Made by a program: the position numbers and the translations under genes | Part shown: in pieces, positions 35,400 through 47,000 of the stretch | How the letters are laid out: the number at the start of each line of letters is the position of its first letter | Numbering within the stretch: position 1 is the stretch's first letter | Source of the DNA: Patiria miniata | Lineage: Eukaryota; Echinodermata; Asteroidea; Valvatida; Asterinidae | Length of the DNA: 64,000 nt | NCBI RefSeq assembly: GCF_015706575.1 | Contig: NW_024037057.1 | Location: forward strand, 62,001-126,000 | Direction: 5' to 3' | Notes under the pieces: model-generated | Databases searched by the model: none | Told to the model about the DNA's origin: nothing | Seen by the model: only the letters and a program-made list of their open reading frames with translations

Positions 35400-36850
35400 T
35401 CAAACCTGTAAATGTTTGAAATTAGATACGCCTATAAATGTTTGTGAGGAAGGCTCCGTAAGGCGATCTTGAAAAGGACATATAACAGCCGGTATTACCA
35501 AAGTGAACCAATGTGAACTAATTTTTTTGCAATTTTTCGTGGAATTTGTGCTAAGATATATTTTCACGCATTTTTCAAAGAGTAAAAGGCATTTTTCCTT
35601 TTCTGAAATTGAAACAAAGATAAAATTGTGTGTTAAAAATGGCACTGTCCTCTCATGCCATCAAATGTCGAGAAATGTCCTCTCTATTTAAGGAACAATT
35701 CAGAAATTGGGTTCTGGTGGTGGGGGAAAGAACCTGAAGTAGCAGTATACGATTCGACATGAGGTGGGTATTGCCTGTTCATTCATTGTTATCAACGGAG
35801 TGAGTATTACGCATCAACTGATAGTGCTTCAATAAAGGTGGGACGGCTTAAGGACAATGATAATTTGTCCACAAAATGGTGTTTCTCTAGGATATTACCC
35901 CAACATTGAAATCTGCAGCGTGAAGGGGGATCTTTCTGTGATGATTATTAACCCAGAATCGAAGTCCATACCATTTGCGTGGATGAGTTTCAATGTACAT
36001 GTACATGTACATGTAGTATTATCTCGTCAGTCAGAAGGGCTTGAGATAATATTATCTCTTGATGCATTGGGGGTCTCTCTGTGATAATATCCGCACAGTG
36101 AAGTCAGTAGGGCTTGGGATAATATTATCTCTTGATGAAGTGCGGTCTCTCTGGGATAATATTATTCCAAGACAAATAAGTTTGTGGTAGCACCATGTGA
36201 ATAAATCTCTTTTCTGAGTATGTGTGGTTCTGAAAAGAACAGCAGGGCTTGGGATAATATTATCTCCTGATCTAGTGGGGGTCTCTCTGGGATAGTAGTA
36301 TCCAAGCAAAGCAATGAGCAGGCCTTGGGATAATCTCCTGATGCAGTGGGGTTTCTCTGGGATAATATTATCCCAGCAGTGCAGTCAGTAGGGCTTGGGA
36401 TAATATTATCTCCTGATGCAGTGGGGTCTCTCTGGGATAGTATTATCCCAGCAGTGAAGTCAGTAGGGCTTGGGATAATATTATCTCCTGATGCAGTGGG
36501 GTCTCTCTGGGATAATATTATCCCAGCAGTGCAGTCCGTAGGGCTTGGGATAATATTATCTCCTGATGCAGTGGGGTCTCTCTGGGATAATATTATCCCA
36601 GCAGTGTAGTCAGTAGGGCTTGGGATAATATTATCTCCTGATGCAGTGTGGTCACTCTGGGATAATATTATCCCAGCAATGAAGTGAGCAGGGCTTGGGA
36701 TAATATTATCTCCTGATGTAGAGGGGTTTCTTTAGGATAATATTATCCCAGCAATGAAGTCAGTAGGGTCTCTGGATAATGTTATCCATCGGTGAATTTT
36801 GTGATGTTTATAGCTGGGTCTTTTGGGATAATATTATCCCGGCATTGTAG
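35400..36850 (+). mobile_element. array-bearing repeat element, copy A
   Basis: The flank 35400-35870 (GTTAAAAATGGCACTGTCC, TGTCGAGAAATGTCCTCTC, TGAGTATTACGCATCAACTG) matches 58220-58640 in inverted orientation. It leads into an array from about 36015 of 75-bp units. Exact spacing is seen at 36359, 36434 and 36509. Each unit holds GGGATAATATTATCCC and a second GATAATATTATC, then CCTGATGCAGTGGGGTCTC. Outer units are diverged and central ones nearly identical. No transposase or defined ends were found. Confidence 0.85.
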
Positions 36851-37617
36851 TCTACACTGTTAAGTGGGCTTTCTCTGAGCTATTTTTCTCTGAACTTAAC
36901 ATTTACATCTAAGTAGCGCAGCTCAACTAGAGATATTTGGATAGAACTTTGGATATTATCCAGAATTGTTTGTGTCCTTCCATAACAGTTAGATTCGAAC
37001 TATCAATGAAATGCAAGCTCACTGCAAAAATTGAACACTTAATACTGAGGTACTTCAAATGATATAAAATCCCGTTATTTTATTTACCCTAAGTAAATAG
37101 CCAAATACATGTATGATTGATACATTACTTATTATTAAAACTTTGTTATGAATTATCTTCAAAAATTGAACCTCAATCAGTTTTTATGGAGATTGTTTTG
37201 TGCGATGTAATACTAATGATTATTGTTCACTAAACTGTTGCTCTCAAAGGAAAAGCTGTAAAATGTCCCAACAATTTTCATACGTTAGTCTTTTCTTGCA
37301 TAAGCATAACTATAATTATGGCACACATGTAACCGATCAAAGTGCAACACACGTGACCACAAAACAATTCCAAAAAGCAGAGGGTGTACATGTACATTAT
37401 TTAACGTTTGTGCATACTGTAAAGAGTAATCTTACTCTCAAGTGAGTATGAGTGCGTGTGTCAGAACTTTGGAGGAAAGAGTGAAAAGTTTCCGGTATAG
37501 GCTCAAAAACATTTTCATGTGTAATGTCACAAGTTATAATTTGATGATGACTCCTAATATTTTACATTTTATATGGTAGCATCAGTACATTGAGGTAGGG
37601 AGTAACAAGTACTAACC
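36851..37617. other. stretch without recognised gene
   Basis: AT-rich sequence with no recognisable protein. It does not match the sequence beyond the inner edge of copy B. Confidence 0.35.
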
Positions 37618-38128
37618 TGGGCCCAATTTCATAGAGCTGCTTAAGCACAAAATTTTATTGAGCACGAAAAAACATTGCTCAGTAAAATCACGTAACCCGC
37701 CAAAACTCCATGCGATGTACATTGCTTGTGACCAAGGGCGGATCCAGAACACAATTTTTTGGGGGAAGGGGGGCCAAAAAAAAAATTGGTGCCCCAAAAA
37801 ATTTGGTCCAAAATATTACGGCGTGGGGTTCGGGGCCCGCTTAAGGGCCCCGAAAATTTGTTGGATTCTAGATGCTCTGTGCGATCTGAGGCAATTTCTG
37901 ACCACTTTAACCAATGTTTTTTTGAGGAAAAGATGGTGGTGTACTCATTGCATGGCCCCCTTTGGCCCCCCCCCCGGATCCGCCCTTGCTTGTGACTGGT
38001 ATTTAGCTGTTGTTTACTTAGCATAACAATCGAAGGGAGTTTTGGCCGGTAACCTGATTATATAAAGCAAGATTTTTTTTGTGCTGAAGCAAATTTTGTG
38101 CTTAAGCAGCTCTATGAAATTGGCCCCA
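37618..38128. mobile_element. inverted-repeat element with CAATTTCATAGAGCTGCTTA ends
   Basis: The left end TGGGCCCAATTTCATAGAG continues to CTGCTTAAGCACAAAATTTT. The right end read backwards is TGGGGCCAATTTCATAGAG with the same continuation. This terminal motif is very common in short elements of marine invertebrates. A hAT-type element is inserted inside. No target duplication was recognised. Confidence 0.8.
37733..37988. mobile_element. hAT-type non-autonomous element nested in another element
   Basis: Ends are CAAGGGCGGATCCAG and CCGGATCCGCCCTTG. The exact target duplication CTTGTGAC stands at 37725-37732 and 37989-37996. The interior is homologous to 24023-24330 in inverted orientation, with internal length differences (256 against 308 bp). 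Confidence 0.93.
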
Positions 38129-38546
38129 GATGAATCAGCAGTTAACAAGAAGTAATTAAGCTCTGAAAATCAGAAAAGGCCATTTTTTGTCACAAATTGA
38201 CAAAAGAATGGCCTTCAATTAAAACACTTCATATGATCATCTATACGGGTATGTATCTCATACGATTAATGTTCATATTATCATATTTTTAGCTGCCACA
38301 TTTGCGGACTGATGACATTGGTAGGCCTATGTCTACTTCATGCCAAGCATGATTAGTATTACATGTAAATCTATACCATGGATTCACCAATGTATCAAAA
38401 CTTCCCACTGCAATACAGGTATCTATCTCTTACGATTAATTTTCAGATATTTTTCAGTAGCCACACTTCTGGACTCTGATAAAAATGGGTACGCTTATAG
38501 TCATGCTGAACATACTTAGTAGTGAATAATTACGATAGACTGCCCA

Positions 38547-38742
38547 TTAATGCTTATGGTTACAAAGACTGTCTTTCAATGAGGTGCTGCCATTGTCCTC
38601 GCTCTGGCTTTCCTCCTCTGCCCTCACCTGCATGAGGGCAGCCACTTTGACCTTCAGCTGCCTCTAAAAACCTCTTGTGGCTGTACGTCAACGACATTTT
38701 GTCTGCCGTTTGACTCCCGCCGTGCAGCAAGAGTTGCTTCGC
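38547..38742 (-). CDS. candidate 3' exon of an unrecognised gene, apparent frameshift
   Basis: After an acceptor (AATTTCTTAACAG) the minus strand reads EATLAARRESNGRQNVVD and VQPQEVFRGS, then a TGA. One base out of frame, a strongly coding-like tail begins at once: QLKVKVAALMQVRAEE, then SQSEDNGSTSLKDSLCNH, ending in TAA (38547-38549). The first part joins in phase 1 to the donor at 39330. Readings possible: a single-base loss in a real exon, an assembly error, or a second internal acceptor (AGGTTTTTAG) with a different frame. A donor-like CAG then GTGAGG also lies inside. No family recognised. Confidence 0.4.
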
Positions 38743-39329
38743 CTGTTAAGAAATTAATGCAAACATTTGGATAATTAAACATTATTTGGAGTTTCAATTC
38801 AACCTTTATGTACATCTACTGGAAGAGACACCATGTGCAGCATTATCTTCCAATAATTCAAAGTTAACCAGAAATATGCATACTCTCTTAACAAAATTAT
38901 GCTCAAATCCATGTTGGTTGGATTATACGAGTTGGTTGGAGAATACGAGTTGGTCGAGCACGAATTAGCAAGGATGAATCTAGTAAAGTATTTCACCAGT
39001 GGATAACGAGCTGTCAAAATTGTGCAGAACTTTTACGTGACAGCTTAACTTCCTGTAAATAATGCACTTTTGTTTTATTAAATTGCCATTCACTATCGGA
39101 CACGACGATTATCTTTCACAATTCTTGTCAGGGTCATTGCTAAAGAGATATGTTTCTGTGTTCGTTTTTCAAGTTGCATTTTCCATCATGGCAATAGAAG
39201 TTATATTAGCTCTGGAATGGGTCAACTGTGATTTATGAAACCAGTTTGAGGTCCACTACGTCTTTTCTAAGTAGTTGTCAAAATGAGATAGCAACCAGGA
39301 ACATGGGTCAATGCCAGCATGTTACTTAC

Positions 39330-39465
39330 CACTCTTTGTCAGATCTACCACCCGATCTTCGTCAGGGATATCTTGAGTAAAGATACGGACAACGATGTGG
39401 CCATCAACAAGCATACTCGTCATCAGAATATAAAGTGGCATGGAAACCATCTTTCCTCCAGAAGG
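39330..39465 (-). CDS. candidate exon of an unrecognised gene
   Basis: A minus-strand frame opens before a consensus donor (AGAGTG, then GTAAGT at 39330) and reads GGKMVSMPLYILMTSM, then LVDGHIVVRIFTQDIPDED and RVVDLTKS. The phase 1 exit fits the acceptor at 38742. Upstream the frame closes, and YDVDGK appears one base out of frame, so the left edge is uncertain and another frameshift is possible. Family unknown. Confidence 0.4.
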
Positions 39466-40318
39466 CTTTTACCATCGACATCATATCTAAATATATAAAT
39501 AATAAATAAACAAATAAATAAATAAAGTGAGAGGACATGTATATTCAGAAATACCCCCGGTACTAACTTATGTAATATTTTCTTAGGCATCTACCGCAGT
39601 GGCATAGCACGGTCATTTTTATTGGGGAGGGGGGGGGGGGTAAAGTTTTGAAAAGGGCACTGGCACATCCATGGTGACATTGTACACAGATTTGTTTTCC
39701 GGACACTTGGCCTCCGTAAAATCAAAAAGCGGAGGGGGGGGGGAGCGAATCTCTTTTCAAGTGTAAAGATGGCCATCTATGATTGAGAGGGGTTTATAGC
39801 TTTGTTATAAGGCCAAACAAAATTAATATAAGGTATAGTTTCCAGCATATTCTCGATTTATCATTTTTCGAGGGTGGGCAGGGACATTACCCCCTCCGAC
39901 CCATTAAATAATTAACAGCAATATGACTTCAAGAGTCCTTTTCTTTCTTCTGTCCCCCTTTTTTCTCCTTTTTTGTTTGCTTTTCCAAGGGGGCAAGCGC
40001 CCCCCCCCCCCCCCCAAGCTGGCACCCCCCCCCCCCCTCGCGACGCCCATGCCAGTGAACAACCCATGTTTTCTTGGGAACAGTATGACATATATATTTC
40101 CCTTTTATAACCAGACATTTGGAAAGGATAAGTAAACAATCTACAACATGAATTTGTCAGGGATTACAGGCCGGAATGCCCATTTAAACATGTCACAAAA
40201 ATTATGACGATCGACCCAATCTATTAAGGCATACAGTATGAGCATTGTGTGCTTCATTTCAGGTAAATTGTCTCAGATCCAGACACTGTTATTGCTACTG
40301 GATGAAAACAATCTGTAC

Positions 40319-40438
40319 CTGCATGTTGAAGCTGAAGACGTTTGTGATGTGCCGGCACTTTATTGTCATAGGTGTCTGGAGAAAACAGAACCCTGGATCC
40401 GCCTGAAATCTCGTATTCTCCAGTCATCCTCCACATTT
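40319..40438 (-). CDS. candidate upstream exon, frame undecided
   Basis: Strong splice signals on the minus strand: a pyrimidine tract with TTTTGAACAG at 40439, and CATGCAG then GTACAG at 40319. One frame is open throughout (starting MWRMTGEYEISGG). Another is open after an early stop and reads TIKCRHITNVFSFNMQ. The plus strand is open too, so coding strand and frame remain uncertain. Confidence 0.3.
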
Positions 40439-41054
40439 CTGTTCAAAAGAAATTAGAAAAGTAAAAGAAATGTCTAAAAGTAAAAGATATCAAAGGGTGG
40501 TACAATTGTATATTTATTGGGCATTCCTAAAGCCCTATGCCACACGGTGGATCCGGGGGCAGATGATGTCGATTGTTTAACGGCTGCTTGCTGAATTTCG
40601 ATTTTCAGTTATTTCGAGAAATTTGATAAACCAAGTCGAAACTTTTTAACATGTGACTACATGTATTCTAAATGGCCTCTTATAATCTAATTCTACCTCC
40701 ATGGTCTTACTATCATTTTTATGGAGGAGTTCCTTAAATCATGCCTGGAGTATGTATGCTAATTGAGGCATACGCATCTCACATATGGCGGTCATAATCG
40801 GCAGTGCGCAAATGTTTCGCTTAACACCAAAAACAAAAAGTACATGGTGCATTTTATCGGTCATGCCGGTAGAATTGCCAGGATACAGTAACCAATCCAT
40901 GCTTTATAATTATAGCTGGAGGTTGGATTTAGTCTAGATAGGAACAAATCTTTTTCTGCATTCATATTTATAGTTATACTTTGTCATGTTTGTCATTAGC
41001 TATATGGTATAAAATATCAGACGAGAGCAAGGAATTGTAGAAACTAGAACTTAC

Positions 41055-41160
41055 CATCACTTTCCCCTCGTTTGAAGCTTTCTTGACTGCTTAATAATCT
41101 TCTTGTCCATATTCAGGCAACTTCCTCCATGGTTCGAGCTGAAAGCCTGACATGGATTTC
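41055..41160 (-). CDS. possible first exon, mostly leader
   Basis: A perfect donor (GTGATG then GTAAGT) ends the segment at 41055. Upstream frames are short and contain several ATGs, for example MSGFQLEPWRKLPEYGQEDY before a stop. It could be a 5' leader for the exons at 40.4-38.5 kb. Confidence 0.2.
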
Positions 41161-42479
41161 AATTCTGGCGCCTCACGCCAGGATTGGTCCGACTGTTTAT
41201 TGACGGGGTGCTGGAAGGTGTGATGTATGTTACGCAACGCAGATCCGGTGTTGTTTTGTTGGTTGGATGGTTGGAGCATAGTCGCTGTGCCTTGTGTATG
41301 GGGTTAGAGATAACGCTAATTGGCTGCATTTTATGGCCCGGGAATTTCGAACTCCTTGGGTCGTTAGAACATTACTTGGTCTTTGCTCTATAACTTATAC
41401 TATGCAATAATTTATAGATCATGATCATGGACAAGATGGGCATTCTATTTGTAGGCCACCGTCTGGGTGGGTCTGTGTGCGTGTGTGTTTGTTTAAAAAA
41501 AAAAAAAAAAAAAAAAAACCGAAAAGAAAGAAAGTTTGTACCAGTAACTGTACGGGTATCGTCTCTTTACGATGCCTCAACTGTTTTTTTTAAGTGTTCA
41601 AAATTGCCTCAGATTGCACCACAGAGGTGTGATTCTTATTATGCAAATTCTTGAAATAAAACCTACACAAAGAAAATGGTTTCCTGCCACTTGCTATGGG
41701 AAGGCCGCGGGCCGTCATGTACGTGTCGTCATGTTTTTTCTTAAGTATATGTGCTGGGAAATGTTTATTTCAAAGAAAATTGAAAGAGATAAACATCATG
41801 TACTTTATTGTGTAGTTGTTAAAGAAAATCGGAAACAGTGGGGCCTTGCGTTTGATTTATAAATTTCGTGCGTTCAAAATATGCGGTGAAGAAAAGCAAT
41901 TTTCAGCGAAGCCAACCCAAACCAGACCAAACAATTTTCTGGTAAAAAAAAGATAACTTAAACAAAAAAAGGGAAGCTCTTTTTTTTTTTTTTTTTACTT
42001 TGCAGCGTGACGGCATGAAACACCATACATTTACTTCCTTAATCCATAGAGCAACTTTCAGAAGAAAAGGATGTCAGAGTTTATAGAGCAGCCTGAAAGC
42101 ATCACACCTCGATTGTGTGGCAGGTAAACCATGGGTAAACTCAGTGGTGTTTGGCACCAGTGAGTCAACTGGGCACAATCAACCATGAGTGTAACATAAA
42201 CAGGCAGTCATTATTGGCAATACAACAAATATTTAGAGGAAAAATCAAAAACGAATAATACATGTCGTAAATGGACGCCGGATGCGCCCGCGAACCGATA
42301 ACTAGTTTGCCCGGCCACTCACGGTCTTATCCGGCAAAAGGGATGGATAACCACGGCCTAAAACTACAGCAGTAATGGTCGCGAACGGCCAAAAAAAAGA
42401 GTAAAAAGTAAAAAACAAAAACAAAAAAAAACATATAAACTACAGCAGCATGACAACGATATGGTCCCGAAATTTAGTT
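41161..42479. other. stretch without recognised gene
   Basis: It contains poly-A and poly-T runs near 41494 and 41975 and no recognisable protein. Confidence 0.35.
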
Positions 42480-44060
42480 TGTTGGCATAGAAATCAAAAT
42501 TTGTCTCCATGGTCTTGCACGAGAAAACCAAACCCGGTACCTCATGCTCCCTGGCCAGCCAGGGCGAGCGTTGGACACGATTGACCGATCAATTAGCACG
42601 TGCGTGAAATACGCTCAAAAATGAACCCCCATACGTGAAGACTTTGTCTAATTTCTAACCAACACTTTCCCTCATATTTTTGTTTTGATTGCACCGAAGA
42701 TTTCAGAAATTATTTGTTGTCATAAATCCGATATGATTCCAAGGAACTGTTGTGATTTGTTATTTTTTATATCTAATGTCAAATCTATATTATACATGTA
42801 TTTTCATTAGATGGTAACTCAATGTTCCGAAGCAGGGTCAACATAATAAAGCCTTGACAGTTTGCCCATGATTGTCAGCCAGGCCGAGCGTTGGGCATTG
42901 ACCGATCGTGCAAGTGAGCTCAACAATGGACCACGTACTTTTGCACTAGGCTGATTATTCGAAGTCATATCTGATATTCTAGCTAAATTAACTTGATCAT
43001 CGTACGCAGCATGAAAACATTTGATAATTTATCTAAATGAACTTGAAGCTTTAACAAACAGTTAATAATTGTGTTTTTTTTTTAATATGACTAGCAATCA
43101 TGTACTGATGTGATTCCTGCATGATTAAAGTTCCTTCTAATTTTGTTTCATATGCTTTTGACTCAACCGATGGTAGTAATTGAACTTCAGACGTAACATA
43201 AAGTCTTCCTGAAAATTGGCGTTTGGCTTCTTAAATTGGGCAAATACTGGAGCAAGACTATTAGTCTCTCCCGTGGTGATGCACGAGGAAAACCAAGCCT
43301 TGCCTGTAATGTATCTGGCGCTGCCAGCCAAGCCGCGAGCCTAGGACACGATTGCCCCGTCAACTACTTCATGGGCAATGTGCTCAACAATGAGCCTCAT
43401 ACATTGCACTTTTGCCAATTATTGACCAACGATTTTCCTCATATTTTCGTTTGGACTTCGCCTAAGTTGTGGAAAATATCAAAATGGACATTATCCGATA
43501 TCTTAGCTAAATTTATTAAAAGTTAAACAGCTGTAATTTTCAATTTTTTTATTTTTTTTATTTTGACAGTTGGTTGGAAATTTGATGTTTTATTTCCAAT
43601 GCATATGATTTTAAGACGTCAGGCAAATTTGTCATTAAAAAATTTGTCATGGAAACATGCTTTGCAATCCTGACATTTTTTGTGTTTTGGCTTAGTTTTG
43701 AGTCAATACTGGAGCAAAACTTACTCTCCATTCATGTGGTCATGTACGAGAAAAATCAAGCGGTATTACTAGACGCTCTATGCACGAGAAAACCTAGCCC
43801 GGTACCAGACGCTCTCTGGCCAGCCAGGCCGAGCGTTGGACATGATTGACCGATCAAGCACTTGCGTGAAATACGCTCAACAATGAACCCCGTACTTTTG
43901 CACTTTGATTTCGGCCGGGCGGATCATTTGCCAACACTTTTCCTAACATGTTTGTTTTGATTTCTCTTTAAATCTTGAAAATTTAAATAGTTGTTTGTAT
44001 GTGATTCCTAGTTAAATGTGCACGTCAATGAGGTTTTAAGAAACAGATGTTGTTTTTGCT
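42480..44060 (+). repeat. four degenerate copies of a 330-500-bp repeat
   Basis: The motif CCAGCCAGGCCGAGCGTTGG with GACCGATCAA and CTCAACAATGAACC recurs near 42560, 42890, 43320 and 43818. Copies differ greatly in length and sequence. The block directly precedes the younger satellite array. Confidence 0.75.
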
Positions 44061-44084
44061 TGAAATATTATTGATATTTTGACT

Positions 44085-47000
44085 AACGCCTTCAGCACTA
44101 GAGTGAAACTCACACATTTTTGCGGACCCTAAAATTAAAACGAATGACCGATCAATTGGAAAGAAATTTGGCCTCATATATCCTAGCACTTAACTTTTTC
44201 ACTTCCGAAAATTCAAACGCTCCCAAACAATGTAAACCTATCTTTATGTTGAAATCTGATACAAATGCAAAAACCTCCGCTAAAGTCTACAAATACTAAA
44301 AAGTTTTGACCATAACAACTTAACTAAATGACCAATCAGAACAAAATTTGGCCTCAGCTATCCTAGTATGCACTTTGTTCATTTCCAAAAATTTAAACCC
44401 TATCTGAAAAATTTAACCTATTCTAATGCTGAAATTTCATAAAATTTCAAAAACCCTGGCCAAAGTCCATGATTAATTCTAAAACCGCATATTTGACCAT
44501 TAAAACTGAACCGACTGACCAATCAGAACAAAATTTGGCCTCAGATATCCTAGAATGCACTTTGTTCACTTCCAAAGATTTACAAGCTATCCGGAAATTT
44601 GAACCTATTCTAATGATGAAATTTCATAACATTTCAAAAACCCTGGTTAAAGTCCATTAATACGAAAAACTGCATATTTGACCATTAAAACTGAACTGAC
44701 TGACCAATCAAAACAAAATTTTAACCTATTCTAATGTTGAAATTTCATAAAATTTCAAAAACCCTGGCTAAAGTCCATTAATACTAAAAACTGCCTATTG
44801 ACCATTAAAACTGAACCGACTGTCCAATTGGAACAAAATTTGGCCTGAGATATCCTAGTATGCACTTCCAAAAATTTAAATGCTATCTGGAAAATTAAAC
44901 TTATTCTAATACTGAAATTTCATAAAATTTCAAAAAACCCTGGCCAAAGTCCATTAATACTAAAAACTGCATATTTGACCATTAAAACTGAACTGACTGA
45001 CCAATCGAAACAAAATTTGGACTCGGATATCCTAGTATGGACTTTGTTCACGTCCAAAAATTAAAACGCTATTCAAAAATTTTAACCTATTCTAATGTTG
45101 AAATTTCATAAAATTTCAAAAACCCTGGCTAAAGTCCATTAATACTAAAAACTGCATATTGACCATTAAAGCTGAACTGACTGACCAATCGGAACAAAAT
45201 TTGGACTCAGATATCCTAGTATGCACTTTGTTCACTTCCAAAAATTAATACACTATCTGGAAATTTTAACCTATTCTAATGTTGAAATTTCATATAATGT
45301 CAAAAACCCTGGCCAAAGTCCATTAATACTAAAAACCGCATATTTGACCATTAAAACTGAACCGACTGACCAATCGGAACAAAATTTGGACTCAGATATC
45401 CTAGTATGCACTTTGTTCACTTCCATAAATTTAAACGCAATCCATAAATTTTAACCTATTCTAATGTTGAAATTTCATGAAATCATAAAAACCCTGGCTA
45501 AAGTCCATTAATACTAAAAACTGCATATTGACCATTAAAGCTGAACCGACCGACCAATTGGAACAAAATTTGGCCTGAGATATCCTAGTATGCACTTTGT
45601 TCACTTCCAAAAATTTAAACGCAATCCATAAAATTTAACCTATTCTAATGTTGAAATTTCATGAAATCATAATAACCCTGGCTAAAGTCCATTAATACTA
45701 AAAACTGCCTATTGACCATTATAACTGAACCGACTGTCCAATTGGAACAAAATTTGGCCTGAGATATCCTAGTATGCACTTTGTTCACTTCCAAAAATTT
45801 AAATGCTATCTGGAAAATTAAACTTATTCTAATACTGAAATTTCATAAAATTTCAAAAAACCCTGGCCAAAGTCCATTAATACTAAAAACTGCATATTTG
45901 ACCATTAAAACTGAACTGACTGACCAATCGAAACAAAATTTGGACTCAGATATCCTAGTATGGACTTTGTTCACGTCCAAAAATTAAAACGCTATTCAAA
46001 AATTTTAACCTATTCTAATGTTGAAATTTCATAAAATTTCAAAAACCCTGGCTAAAGTCCATTAATACTAAAAACTGCATATTGACCATTAAAGCTGAAC
46101 CGACCGACCAATTGGAACAAAATTTGGCCTGAGATATCCTAGTATGCACTTTGTTCACTTCCAAAAATTTAAACGCAATCCATAAAATTTAACCTATTCT
46201 AATGTTGAAATTTCATGAAATCATAATAACCCTGGCTAATGTCCATTAATACTAAAAAGTGAATATTTGACCATTAAAACTGAACCGATCGACCAATTGG
46301 AACAAAATTTGGCATAAGATATCCTTGTATGCACTTTGTTCACTTCCAAAAATCTAAATGCAATCCATAAATTTAGACCCATTCTTATGTTGAAATTTCA
46401 TAAAATTTCAAAAACCCTGGCCAAAGTCCATTAATACTAAAAAGTGCATATTTGACCATTAAAGCTGAACCGACTGACCAATCGGGACAAAATTTGGACT
46501 CAGATATCTTAGTTTCCACTTTGTTCACTTCCAAAAATTTAAACGCTATTCGAAAATTTTAACCTATTCTAATGTTGAAATTTCATAAAATTTCAAAAAC
46601 CCTGGCCAAAGTCCATTAATACTAAAAAGTGCATATTTGACCATTTAAGCTGAACCGACTGCCCAATCGGAACAAAATTTGGATTCAGATATCCTTGTTT
46701 GCACTTTGTTCACTTCCAAAAATTTAAATGCTTTCTGGAAAATTTAACTTATTCTAATACTGAAATTTCATAAAATTTCAAAAAACCCTGGCCAAAGTCC
46801 ATTAATACTAAAAACTGCATATTTGACCATTAAAACTGAACTGACGGACCAATTGAAACAAACTTTGGCCTCAGATGTCCTAGTATGCACTTTGTTCACG
46901 TCCAAAAATTTAAACGCTTTCTGGAAATTTTAATCTATTCTAATGTTGAAATTTCATGAAATCATAAAAACCCTTGCTAAAGTCCATTAATACTAAAAAG

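Noticed and set aside
36346..36609. A 25-residue repeat protein encoded by the 75-bp array
   Set aside because: The period is divisible by three, so any open frame repeats automatically. The array in copy B is open on both strands, there is no start context, and outer units break the frame.
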